Below are positions 53,946 to 62,931 of a stretch of 64,000 bases of DNA, one piece after another. The translations under genes were made by a program, and so were the position numbers. The DNA is from Leucothrix mucor DSM 2157 (GTDB lineage: Bacteria > Pseudomonadota > Gammaproteobacteria > Thiotrichales > Thiotrichaceae). How positions within the stretch are numbered: the stretch's first letter is position 1; every line of letters starts with the position of its first letter. Location of the stretch: positions 1,674,001-1,738,000 of the forward strand of contig NZ_ATTE01000001.1 of assembly GCF_000419525.1 (NCBI RefSeq). The letters run 5' to 3'. The notes beneath the pieces were generated by a model. It was not told where the DNA came from, did not search any database, and was given only the letters and a program-made list of their open reading frames with translations.

Positions 53946-53969
53946 AATGCTAGCATATACACTAGCATT
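53946..53969. promoter_or_regulatory. Palindrome at toxin-antitoxin promoter, candidate operator
   Basis: AATGCTAG (53946-53953) and CTAGCATT (53962-53969) form a perfect 8-base inverted repeat with an 8-base spacer, 28 bases before the toxin start. RHH antitoxins typically repress their own operon by binding such a dyad. Confidence 0.6.
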
Positions 53970-54030
53970 TTAAAAGTTGAAGTTTTTAGCTCAACCAGTC
54001 CTATATCGTGAAACATCCAAAAAGATAATC

Positions 54031-54098
54031 GTATTACCCTATAAAGTACAAAAATAGCTACTTATACTGCGCTATTTTTAGAACATTTAGGGTAATAC
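54031..54098. repeat. 68-base nested inverted repeat downstream of the deaminase gene
   Basis: Outer arms GTATTACCCTA (54031-54041) and TAGGGTAATAC (54088-54098) are perfect over 11 bases. Inner arms AAAAATAGC (54050-54058) and GCTATTTTT (54071-54079) are perfect over 9, with 8 unpaired bases on each side between them. It lies between the end of the deaminase gene and the toxin-antitoxin promoter. Confidence 0.7.
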
Positions 54099-54152
54099 AA
54101 TATTTCAAACCTGTAACTCTAGATTGTCAGGTCGCAGGAAATCTACCCAATC

Positions 54153-55424
54153 TTACAACCGAAAATCCACCGCCGAAGATTGCTCACCCAGCGTCACCGT
54201 ACTCAAGCGCGGCGCACTAGTCGCAACCACCTTACCGCGACGCATTACCATCAAGCGATTACTACGCAAGCGCAATGCCTCTACCGTATCTTTAGCCTGC
54301 AACACCACCAAATCCGCATTACAACCAATCTCCAGGCCATAGCCTTCCAAATTCATCGTTTTCGCACCGTTTTCAGTGACGGATTTAAACGAGGCCTGCA
54401 TCTCTGCCACACCAGTCATTTGTCCAACATGTAACCCCATGTGCGCCACATCCAGCATGTCGTAAGTGCCAAGGCTATACCACGGGTCCATAATGCAGTC
54501 ATGGCCGTAAGACACATTGAGGCCTCGCTGAGTCAGCTCTTTCACCCGCGTCATGCCGCGTCGTTTCGGGTAGCTATCATGGCGACCTTGCAGCGTGATA
54601 TTAATCAGCGGATTAGCCACCACATTGAGTTTCGCCTCTGCCATTAGCGACATCAGCTTGCTCACATAATAATTATCCATCGAGTGCATGGAGGTGAGGT
54701 GAGAGCCAGTCACGCGGCCATGTAAACCCAATCGTTGCGTTTCATAGGCCAGTGTTTCAACATGACGTGAGAGCGGATCATCCGACTCATCGCAGTGCAT
54801 ATCTACCATCAAGCCACGCTCGGCGGCTAGTTCGCACAGCGCTTTAACCGATGCCGCACCATCACTCATTGTGCGCTCAAAATGGGGAATGCCACCGACC
54901 ACATCCACGTCCATATCCAGAGCACGGTTTAGGTTTGTAACGGAGTTTTTATAACGGAAATAGCCATCCTGCGGAAACGCCACCAGTTGCAGATCAATCC
55001 ATGGGGCCATTTCTTTGCGCACTTCTAAAAGCACTTCGGTCGCCAGCAGGCTGTCATCGCAGATATCGACATGGCTGCGAATCGCCAAAGTGCCTTGAGC
55101 AACGGCCCACTGGCAAATATCTAAAGCGCGCTTTTTTATGTGCTCAGCGTTGAGGTCGGGCTTTAGCTCATTCCAGATTTGAATGCCTTCCAATAGCGTA
55201 CCGCTTTGGTTTAAGCGTGGCTGTCCGAGGCTTAGCGTGGAATCCATGTGGAAATGGCTGTCAACGAAAGGTGTGGAAACCAAATTGCCTACGGCATCGA
55301 AGCTCTCATGTGCTGGTAGGTCTTTGGCTTGGCTGACTTCGACAATTTTGCCGTCTTTAATGCCGATGGACATGTTGCTGCGGCCATCGGGGAGGCTTGC
55401 GTTTTGGATTAGATAATCGAGCAT
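54153..55424 (-). CDS. Cytosine deaminase-like amidohydrolase
   Basis: 423 residues. Metal ligands: VDSHFHMD (HxH), MHCDESDD, GSHLTSMH and YGHDCIMDPWYSLG. This is the cytosine deaminase/CodA pattern; it would turn cytosine (or a related pyrimidine) into uracil and ammonia. Upp and the transporters around it agree with pyrimidine use. Closely related enzymes accept isoguanine or creatinine-like rings, so substrate is not certain. Confidence 0.88.
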   Translation of the reverse strand: MLDYLIQNASLPDGRSNMSIGIKDGKIVEVSQAKDLPAHESFDAVGNLVSTPFVDSHFHMDSTLSLGQPRLNQSGTLLEGIQIWNELKPDLNAEHIKKRALDICQWAVAQGTLAIRSHVDICDDSLLATEVLLEVRKEMAPWIDLQLVAFPQDGYFRYKNSVTNLNRALDMDVDVVGGIPHFERTMSDGAASVKALCELAAERGLMVDMHCDESDDPLSRHVETLAYETQRLGLHGRVTGSHLTSMHSMDNYYVSKLMSLMAEAKLNVVANPLINITLQGRHDSYPKRRGMTRVKELTQRGLNVSYGHDCIMDPWYSLGTYDMLDVAHMGLHVGQMTGVAEMQASFKSVTENGAKTMNLEGYGLEIGCNADLVVLQAKDTVEALRLRSNRLMVMRRGKVVATSAPRLSTVTLGEQSSAVDFRL

Positions 55425-55565
55425 CGTGGCATACCGTTAGTTAGATAGGGCTTATCTTACAATGAAATTAGGGGAGGGTAGAGAAGGAATCAATAGCCTG
55501 CCAGTGGAAAGCCAAAGGTGCATCTGTTACAACAGTTATAACCGTATCCAAACTTAGGATTCTCT

Positions 55566-56765
55566 ATGGCCTTATCCGATTACGCTTTATGGCGCTCTCC
55601 CTCCCATCACGAAGATCTCGACGAGGCCCACGATCACGTTCACTGGGTTGAGTTGTTCTATGATTTGATCCACGTAGTCTGCATTTTCATGCTAGGTAAC
55701 TACCTATCACACCACTTGTCTTTTCAAGGCCTGTTTATCTTTGCAGCGTTATTTACCGCTATCTGGATGGCGTGGGCAGAGGCTTCCTATTTCAGTTCCT
55801 TATTCGTCAGTACGGATGTTTACCACCGCTGCATTATGCTGGCGCAGGTTTGCACGGTGATGTTAATGGCCGCATCCATCCCGGATATTGCAGACGGTGG
55901 CGCTGTTTATTTTGGCGTTGCCTATGCCTGTAACCGAGCGCTTACCGCCTTATTATATCGGCGTGTTATCTGGCGACGGGCTGGAGCATTTGAAGTCTCT
56001 CGTGAAATGTCGCGTAACTTTTTCATTGCTGCATTAGTCTTTTTAGTGGCGGCCTTCTTGCCATCCCCTTGGAGTTACTGCCTGTTTGGCGTGATGATTG
56101 TGCTTATCCAAATCAGCTTTTTTCATCCCAAGTACGGCGTCATGCGGCTAAAGCGTTTTACCCCACGGGTGGCTCATTTCTCTGAGCGGTTTGCACTCTT
56201 ATTTTTAATCGTGATGGGCGAGGGCTTTTTTAAACTGGTCATTGCTTTATCTGAAAAAGGGGTCGATAAGGTCAGCGCCGATGTGTTGATCAACTTTTTC
56301 CTCGGCGGTATTACTATTTTCATACTGACTTGGGCTTATTTCGATTTTGTTGGAAATGGCAGCCCAATCGCAGATAACAAAAAGCTTAGAGCACGTTGGT
56401 GGTATGGTCATTTGGCGCTGATGCTAGCGGGCGTAATGATTGGAGTGGCGTTAAAAGCGGAAGTGCAGGTCGATTTCTTTGATCAATACCCATTCAAGTA
56501 TGCCGTTTTGGCTTGTGGCGGTTTTATCCTTTTCTGTCTGTCGTTGGCGACTATTCAATCCGCAATTGAACACCATGCTGGGCACCGCTTTTACACGCGA
56601 GATGTTCAGGTCTTTGGTATTGCCATGGCGATCGTGACACTCTGCGCAGTACCTTTTGTACCCGCGTGGGTAGGTAATGCCTTGTTCGGTATTGCGGTGG
56701 TCTCGCAGATAGCGATTCCGCTGGTGAGGGCTGTGCGCGCCATTGAAACCGGAGATAAAACATAA
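55566..56765 (+). CDS. Low-temperature-requirement A (LtrA) family membrane protein
   Basis: 399 residues, about eleven hydrophobic segments. VHWVELFYDLIHVVCIFML near the start and VAHFSERFALLFLIVMGEGFFKLVIAL mid-protein are the LtrA family signatures. The family was named from Listeria; its function is not established. It ends 5 bases before the convergent ABC permease gene. Confidence 0.9.
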   Translation: MALSDYALWRSPSHHEDLDEAHDHVHWVELFYDLIHVVCIFMLGNYLSHHLSFQGLFIFAALFTAIWMAWAEASYFSSLFVSTDVYHRCIMLAQVCTVMLMAASIPDIADGGAVYFGVAYACNRALTALLYRRVIWRRAGAFEVSREMSRNFFIAALVFLVAAFLPSPWSYCLFGVMIVLIQISFFHPKYGVMRLKRFTPRVAHFSERFALLFLIVMGEGFFKLVIALSEKGVDKVSADVLINFFLGGITIFILTWAYFDFVGNGSPIADNKKLRARWWYGHLALMLAGVMIGVALKAEVQVDFFDQYPFKYAVLACGGFILFCLSLATIQSAIEHHAGHRFYTRDVQVFGIAMAIVTLCAVPFVPAWVGNALFGIAVVSQIAIPLVRAVRAIETGDKT

Positions 56766-56770
56766 GCACC

Positions 56771-57715
56771 TTAAATCCGATCCCCCTTACGAAACGGCTG
56801 CAACAACGCCTTAGGATAAGTCGCCCGCCTAGCCATTACCATCATCGCCACAATGCTCAATACATAAGGCATCATCAAAAAGAATTGGTAGGGAATAGCA
56901 CCATTGGTCATTAGGTTTGCACGTACCTGCAATGCATCAAACAAGGCAAATAGAATTGCACCAAGAAAGGCTTTACCGGGCTTCCACGAAGCAAAAATAA
57001 CGAGTGCGACACAGATCCAACCACGACCATTAATCATCCCGAAGTAAAATGCATCAAACGCTGATATCGTGAGAAACGCGCCACCAATCGCCATCAGCGC
57101 ACTACCAATCATAACGGCCCCAGTACGAATCGCCAGCACATTAATACCCTGTGCTTCATTGGCTATTGGGTTTTCACCAGCCATGCGAACAGCAAGCCCA
57201 ATCGGCATCCGATACAGTACATAGATGATGATCGGCACCAATGAATAAGCCAAATAAGTCAGCGGCGACTGATTGAATAAGGCAGGGCCAAGCACGGGTA
57301 TATCCACTAGAAAGGGAATCGCTACATCCTGAAAGGGAACGATTTTTGGTGGCGCTGTAGTTGACGGTATCAGCATTTTGAATATGAAGTAACTAAGTGA
57401 TGATGCCAATAGCGTGATGCCAATGCCACTAACGTGCTGAGAGAGCCCGAGATGCACGACAAAAATACTGTGCAGGAAGCCAAACACCATTCCAACGAGT
57501 GCTGCAAATAGCACGCCTCCCCATAAATCACCGCCTTGGAAAACCCACATCCACCCAGCCATCGCGCCCATGGTCATGATGCCTTCGATACCGAGGTTGA
57601 GCACGCCAGCACGTTCACAAATCAGCTCGCCGAGTGTGCCAAATATCAACGGCGTCGCAATGCGGATAACGGCAGCCCAAAAACCGGTCGTAAGAAATAA
57701 CTCAAGAATTTCCAT
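56771..57715 (-). CDS. ABC permease of BMP-type nucleoside importer (NupQ/YufQ-like)
   Basis: 314 residues, hydrophobic, with FGTLGELICERAGVLNLGIEGIMTMGAMAG at the start and NPIANEAQGINVLAIRTGAVMIGSALMAIGGAF, typical of the RbsC/BPD_transp_2 permeases that partner BMP-family binding proteins. Last gene of the four-gene importer operon, 9 bases after the other permease. Confidence 0.92.
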   Translation of the reverse strand: MEILELFLTTGFWAAVIRIATPLIFGTLGELICERAGVLNLGIEGIMTMGAMAGWMWVFQGGDLWGGVLFAALVGMVFGFLHSIFVVHLGLSQHVSGIGITLLASSLSYFIFKMLIPSTTAPPKIVPFQDVAIPFLVDIPVLGPALFNQSPLTYLAYSLVPIIIYVLYRMPIGLAVRMAGENPIANEAQGINVLAIRTGAVMIGSALMAIGGAFLTISAFDAFYFGMINGRGWICVALVIFASWKPGKAFLGAILFALFDALQVRANLMTNGAIPYQFFLMMPYVLSIVAMMVMARRATYPKALLQPFRKGDRI

Positions 57716-57724
57716 GCTCGACTC

Positions 57725-58771
57725 CTAACGCCAGATGATGCGATAACGAGTCAGCATATTGCTCACTAAAATCGCTAATAATGATACGGAAACAAGTACG
57801 TCAGCTATGTAGTTTGGAATGTTAACTGCGCGACTCATAGCGTCAGCGCCCACATAGACAGAGGCTAGAAAAATAGCGGCAGGGATAACCGCTAATGGCC
57901 GCAACTGGGCAAGCATTGCCACGGCAATCCCGGTATAGCCAAACCCTGGGGAAATATCTAAAGTCAGGTAGCCTTTTAAGCCTGCCACCTCACTAACGCC
58001 TCCCATGCCAGCCAAGCCGCCACTCATCATGGCCACTAAAAACACCGATGAGTTGACTGGAATACCAAAGAAAGCCGCTGCTTTTGGGTTGTGTCCTACA
58101 GCACGGATTTCGTAGCCCCATACGGTATATTTGAGGATAAACCAGATAGCGACCGCCAAGCAGACCGCAATAATAAAACCAATATGCAGTCGTGATTTTG
58201 CAACGATAGTGGGTAGTACACCTGCATCAATAATGGGCTCAGCCTGAGGCCATCCCATTGACATGGGGTCTTTCCAAGGGCCTTCCAGTAGCAAAGACAC
58301 AAACAATAAGACCACGAAATTCAATAGCAGGGTGGTAACGACTTCATCGACTTTAAGGTGTGTTTTAAGCAGTACAGGGAGTAGTAACATCAAACCACCA
58401 GCCACCGCGCCTGCGATAAATAGTGTCGGGATCATCAGGAGTGGTGGCAGATTTATCATGCCAGTCCCAATCCACGTTGCCATCATTGCGCCGCAATATA
58501 ATTGGCCTTCAGCACCGATATTCCAAAACTTTGCCCGAAATGCGACTGCGGCTGCCAGACCGGTAAAGATCAATGGGGTCGCGCGAGTCAGACTTTCGGT
58601 AATGGCAAAGCTTGAACCTACTGCACCTTTGATCAATGCCCAATACGCGTTTAAAGGGGATTCGCCTGCCCAGATAATCAGCAGCGAACACAGTAGAAAA
58701 GCACTCAGTAATGCGAGAATAGGTGAGAGCCTGGAGAATGCAGGTACGTTTTCACGAAGTTCTAATCTCAT
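57725..58771 (-). CDS. ABC permease of BMP-type nucleoside importer (NupP/YufP-like)
   Basis: 348 residues, about ten hydrophobic segments; ITESLTRATPLIFTGLAAAVAFRAKFWNIGAEGQLYCGAMMA is the family landmark. It forms the channel with the NupQ-like permease. The start overlaps the ATP-binding gene by 4 bases (ATGA). Confidence 0.92.
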   Translation of the reverse strand: MRLELRENVPAFSRLSPILALLSAFLLCSLLIIWAGESPLNAYWALIKGAVGSSFAITESLTRATPLIFTGLAAAVAFRAKFWNIGAEGQLYCGAMMATWIGTGMINLPPLLMIPTLFIAGAVAGGLMLLLPVLLKTHLKVDEVVTTLLLNFVVLLFVSLLLEGPWKDPMSMGWPQAEPIIDAGVLPTIVAKSRLHIGFIIAVCLAVAIWFILKYTVWGYEIRAVGHNPKAAAFFGIPVNSSVFLVAMMSGGLAGMGGVSEVAGLKGYLTLDISPGFGYTGIAVAMLAQLRPLAVIPAAIFLASVYVGADAMSRAVNIPNYIADVLVSVSLLAILVSNMLTRYRIIWR

Positions 58772-60327
58772 GTTAATTGCACCTCATCAGCCAGTATTTC
58801 TCCACTCATCATTAGTCCAACTTTCTGCACATCGAGTTGAGCAACGGGATAAGGTCCACGAAGCTGGCCATCAAACATCACCGCAATTCTGTCTGATACT
58901 TGGAAAAGCTCATCTAAGTCTTCTGAAATAAGGACAATGCCTGCGCCCGATTGGCGAGCTTCTAATAATTTTTCTTGTACAAAACTGATCGCACCTTCAT
59001 CCAATCCACGAATAGGTTGGTTGGCGATAATGAAGTGCGGGTTATTACTAAAATTACGTGCCAGAATGAGTTTTTGGATATTACCGCCAGAGAGTAGGCG
59101 GGTTTCAGCATTTGGGCCTTCACAGCGAATATCGTACTGTTCGATCAACTGCTCAGCTTCTTGTCGAGCCTCGCTTTGATTGATAAAAATACCGCGCTTC
59201 GCTTGAGTTCTGACCTTTTCAGCGATTAGGTTTTCCCACACTGTCATTTCGCCAACCACACCTTCAGTACCACGGTCTTCAGGAATGCGTCCGACTTTAA
59301 GTCCCACTAACGCACGAGGGTCTGCTTGCTTAATAGGGTTATTAAATAGCAGGAACTCGCCACCGTCAGGCAGCGTTTGACCATTCATAATGGCAGCAAG
59401 ACTAGATTGTCCATTGCCCGCCACACCCGCTATGCCAACAATTTCATTTTGATGAACGTCGAGGTTTATATTCTCGAGTGCTACTAAGTTGGGAGTTGCT
59501 TTTAGTTGCACGTTTTGTAGTGCCATCACTCGCGTTCCAATCGCAAGTGGTAAGGCTTTCGGTCTGGTCACCTTGCGTCCGACCATTAGCTCAGCCAGCG
59601 AGGCTTTACTGGCGTCTTTGGTTAGCACTTCACCGACCATTTTGCCGCCTCGAAGTACCATCACACGATCACTCACCGCCAATATTTCATGGAGCTTGTG
59701 AGAGATGAAAATTATGGATAAACCCTCAGCGACCATTTGCTTGAGGATACTGAATAACTGTTGTGCCTCTTGGGGAGTGAGTACCGCAGTAGGCTCATCC
59801 AAAATCAATACGCTAGCACCGCGATACAGTGCTTTAAGGATTTCTACACGTTGCTTTTCACCGACGGATAAATTAGCGACCAATGTATCTGGCTTGATGA
59901 CTAATCCAAAGCGTTCGCTCAGCTCGGCTAGTCTGCGGCGAGCGGCTTTGTCGTTGCGGTAAAGTTGAAATAGGGGTTCTGTGCCTAGCGTAATATTATC
60001 CAGAACACTGAGGTTATCGGCGAGCGTAAAGTGCTGATGCACCATACCGATACCTTGTTTAAGCGAGGCCTGTGGTTGCCCTGGGGGAAGGGGCTCACCG
60101 TTAACCTCTATACTACCTTCCTCACTCACATAATGACCAAACAATATGTTCATCAGGGTAGTTTTACCGGCACCGTTTTCACCTAAAATGGCCAGTACTT
60201 CCCCTGCAGCCAATGACAAGGAAATATTGTCATTGGCCACCAGAGACCCGAAGCGTTTGGTAATGTTGCTGAGCTTTAAACGGCAGTTAGTTTGACTACT
60301 GATTGGAGTTTCAGTCATCATTATCAA
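58768..60327 (-). CDS. ABC ATP-binding protein, tandem domains (NupO/YufO-like)
   Basis: 519 residues with two ABC domains. The first has Walker A LGENGAGKTTLMNILFG, signature LSVGEKQRVEILKAL and VLILDEPTAVLT. The second is degenerate: AGVAGNGQSSLAAIMNG at Walker A, LLSGGNIQKLILARNF as signature and FIIANQPIRGLDEGA where a Walker B would be. One weak site is normal for sugar/nucleoside tandem ATPases. Confidence 0.93.
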   Translation of the reverse strand: MIMMTETPISSQTNCRLKLSNITKRFGSLVANDNISLSLAAGEVLAILGENGAGKTTLMNILFGHYVSEEGSIEVNGEPLPPGQPQASLKQGIGMVHQHFTLADNLSVLDNITLGTEPLFQLYRNDKAARRRLAELSERFGLVIKPDTLVANLSVGEKQRVEILKALYRGASVLILDEPTAVLTPQEAQQLFSILKQMVAEGLSIIFISHKLHEILAVSDRVMVLRGGKMVGEVLTKDASKASLAELMVGRKVTRPKALPLAIGTRVMALQNVQLKATPNLVALENINLDVHQNEIVGIAGVAGNGQSSLAAIMNGQTLPDGGEFLLFNNPIKQADPRALVGLKVGRIPEDRGTEGVVGEMTVWENLIAEKVRTQAKRGIFINQSEARQEAEQLIEQYDIRCEGPNAETRLLSGGNIQKLILARNFSNNPHFIIANQPIRGLDEGAISFVQEKLLEARQSGAGIVLISEDLDELFQVSDRIAVMFDGQLRGPYPVAQLDVQKVGLMMSGEILADEVQLT

Positions 60328-60342
60328 GCTCCGGGTAATTGC

Positions 60343-61335
60343 TTAGAAAGTTGACTTCGGCTCTTCGTCGTTAATAGCCACTTCGTGCTTTCCGGCAATG
60401 ATGTCAGCACTCAGTGCTTTGACTTTGTCTTTCGCCTCATCGCTGATGCGATCTTCAAACTCATAGAAAGGGGCCAGCGATGCGCCACCTTTTGCCATCA
60501 TTGTCCACTCTTTGTAGTTCTCAGCGCTAAAGCTGCCATCTTTTACTTTCTTAATGGCTTCGCCGATTGCATTTTCCATGTGCCAAAGTGCAGAGGTCAC
60601 CACCACATCGGTGCCGTTCTCTTCTTTGTTCATGTCATTCACGTTACCAAAGGCTAGGATGCCTTTTTCCCGTGCTGCATCGACCACACCTGCACGCTCT
60701 GCGTACAAGATATCAACGCCGGACTCAACTTGTGCAAAGGCGGCTTCTTTTGCTTTTGGTGGATCATACCAAGAGCCGATAAAGCTAACTTTGAACTGCA
60801 CTTCCGGGTTGACCGAACGTGCACCTTCCATAAACGCATGAAACAGACGATTCACTTCACCGATCGGATAGCCTCCAACCATGCCTATTTTATTCGACTT
60901 GGTCATCGAACCTGCGATGACCCCCATCAAATAACAAGGCTCATGAATGTAGTTATCGAACACAGACATGTTTTTACCGTACTCAGGGAAAGAATCGCCC
61001 ATCAGTAATGCCAGCTCAGGATAGTCGTCAGCCACTTTTCTGACTTCACGACTAATACCAAACGCCTCGCCAACCACCAGATTAACACCGCTTTCCGCAT
61101 ATTCGCGAAGCACTCGGATGTAATCGGTATTGGCGACTTTCTCGGAATAGACGTACTCAATCTCGCCCGCATCAGCCGCAGCTTGCAACGCGAGGTGGAG
61201 TCGAGCATCCCATTTTTGCTGTAAAGGTTGAGTGTATATACCAGCGACTTTAATGGTTTCAGCGTAAACCGAAGCCGAGAAAATCAGGGCAAATGCCATC
61301 ATGATCTTGGCGATAAACTTGTTTCGGTATTTCAT
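60343..61335 (-). CDS. BMP-family nucleoside-binding protein
   Basis: 330 residues. Signal peptide (about 1-25, ending SVYA), then KVAGIYTQPLQQKWDARLHLALQAA and late GMVGGYPIGEVNRLFHAFMEGARSVNPEV, DVVVTSALWHMENAI. This is the Med/BMP family of purine nucleoside receptors. It delivers ligand to the downstream ABC genes; the NCS1 permease lies upstream. Substrate: nucleoside or nucleobase, not proven. Confidence 0.93.
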   Translation of the reverse strand: MKYRNKFIAKIMMAFALIFSASVYAETIKVAGIYTQPLQQKWDARLHLALQAAADAGEIEYVYSEKVANTDYIRVLREYAESGVNLVVGEAFGISREVRKVADDYPELALLMGDSFPEYGKNMSVFDNYIHEPCYLMGVIAGSMTKSNKIGMVGGYPIGEVNRLFHAFMEGARSVNPEVQFKVSFIGSWYDPPKAKEAAFAQVESGVDILYAERAGVVDAAREKGILAFGNVNDMNKEENGTDVVVTSALWHMENAIGEAIKKVKDGSFSAENYKEWTMMAKGGASLAPFYEFEDRISDEAKDKVKALSADIIAGKHEVAINDEEPKSTF

Positions 61336-61384
61336 AGTTCATTCTCTTGTTAATTGAAAAAGAGGGTCAACGTATGGATATCAC

Positions 61385-62839
61385 TTACTTAATCTTACCC
61401 GCAACAAAATAGATCAAGCCACCTAACAACGAACCAGTAAACCAGCCATAGCTATAGAACCAGCTCAGCTCGCCCGTCATTTGCGCAAACACAGTCAACG
61501 CAACCGGTACGAAAAATGCTACAAATCCACGCCAGTTCCATGCAGGGTAGTCGCCTTTTCCGGTGTACAGGCCAGGTAAGTCTAATTGCTGCTTACGAAT
61601 CAGGAAGTAATCGACAATCATAATACCAGCAATCGGGCCAAGCAGGCTGGAGTAGCCTAGTAACCAGTTGGAGTACATGCTCTCAACGCTCACGTCAGAA
61701 ACGATCACATCCAGCTTACGCAGTAGCTCCCAACCCATCATGACCACACCGACCAAACCTGTCAGCATGACCGCTTTAACGTGGTTGATTTTCTTCGGTG
61801 CAATGTTCTGGAAGTCGTTAGTTGGAGACACGATATTGGCTGCAGTGTTAGTCGACAGCGTTGCAATGATAATCAAAATCATCGCGGTGATTACCCAAAA
61901 TGGGCTCTCGATTTTACCAATCAGCGTCACAGGGTCAGATACCGTTTCACCGACCAGCTGCACAGACGCAGAAGTCAGAATCACACCCAGTGCCGCAAAC
62001 AGGAACATGGTTAATGGTAGGCCAACAATCTGGCCCCAAATCTGGCTTTTCTGTGACTTGGCATAACGGCTAAAGTCAGGAATGTTCAGAGACAATGTCG
62101 CCCAGAATCCAACCATCGCAGTCAAGCCGCTTAGGAAGTAACCCATAAATGGCGCATCCGCTGGGCGGTTTGGTTCCTGAGCAAATAACTCGGTGATCGA
62201 TGCTTGAGGGTAAGCCCACACGATCAAACCAACACTGACCGCTAGTAGCAAGGGTGCCGATAAGGTTTCCAGCCATTTAATTGACTCAGAGCCACGAATA
62301 ACCACCAGCAGGTTCATTGCCCAGAAAATGAAGAAGCCAAGTACTTCACCGGTGCCGCCTAAGCTGGCCCAACCGGGGGAAAACTCGGAGATCAGCAAGT
62401 GAATCGCCAGACCACCAAACATCGTCTGAATACCGAACCAACCACAGGCCACAATCGCCCGAATCAAACAGGGCACATTGGAGCCGATAATTCCGAAGGA
62501 GGAACGTAAAACAACCGGGAAAGGAATACCGTATTTGGTACCGACGAAGGCGTTAAGAATGAGCGGGATTAAAACGATGACATTAGCGGCGAAGATGGTC
62601 CATAAAGCTTCACTAACCGATAAACCGAAGTAGGCGGTTAACACACCACCGAGCGTGTAAGTCGGTACGCAGATCGACATCCCGATCCACAGTGCGGCGA
62701 TGTTCCATTTACCCCACGTACGTTGTGCAATTTTCGTCGGCGCAATGTCATCATTATAATAATCACTGCTAGCGACGTCATCGCCTAGCTCCAACTCAAT
62801 AAACTCGCCCTGCATTCTAGTACTGCTTTGTTTATTCAT
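61385..62839 (-). CDS. NCS1-family nucleobase/hydantoin:cation symporter
   Basis: 484 residues, about twelve hydrophobic segments. DDIAPTKIAQRTWGKWNIAALWIGMSICVPTYTLGGVL is typical of the Mhp1/PucI/allantoin branch of NCS1; FPVVLRSSFGIIGSNVPCLIRAIVACGWFGIQ follows. Substrate candidates: hydantoin, allantoin or uracil/dihydrouracil. The upstream M20 carbamoylase gene points to a reductive pyrimidine or hydantoin pathway. Confidence 0.9.
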   Translation of the reverse strand: MNKQSSTRMQGEFIELELGDDVASSDYYNDDIAPTKIAQRTWGKWNIAALWIGMSICVPTYTLGGVLTAYFGLSVSEALWTIFAANVIVLIPLILNAFVGTKYGIPFPVVLRSSFGIIGSNVPCLIRAIVACGWFGIQTMFGGLAIHLLISEFSPGWASLGGTGEVLGFFIFWAMNLLVVIRGSESIKWLETLSAPLLLAVSVGLIVWAYPQASITELFAQEPNRPADAPFMGYFLSGLTAMVGFWATLSLNIPDFSRYAKSQKSQIWGQIVGLPLTMFLFAALGVILTSASVQLVGETVSDPVTLIGKIESPFWVITAMILIIIATLSTNTAANIVSPTNDFQNIAPKKINHVKAVMLTGLVGVVMMGWELLRKLDVIVSDVSVESMYSNWLLGYSSLLGPIAGIMIVDYFLIRKQQLDLPGLYTGKGDYPAWNWRGFVAFFVPVALTVFAQMTGELSWFYSYGWFTGSLLGGLIYFVAGKIK

Positions 62840-62931
62840 AGTTCACCTAATAAACGGTCAAAGATCATGAAGGGCGACAGCGCAATGTGTCGCCCCGGTG
62901 TGGTATTTCCTCTCCGGTTTGCAAACAGGTT

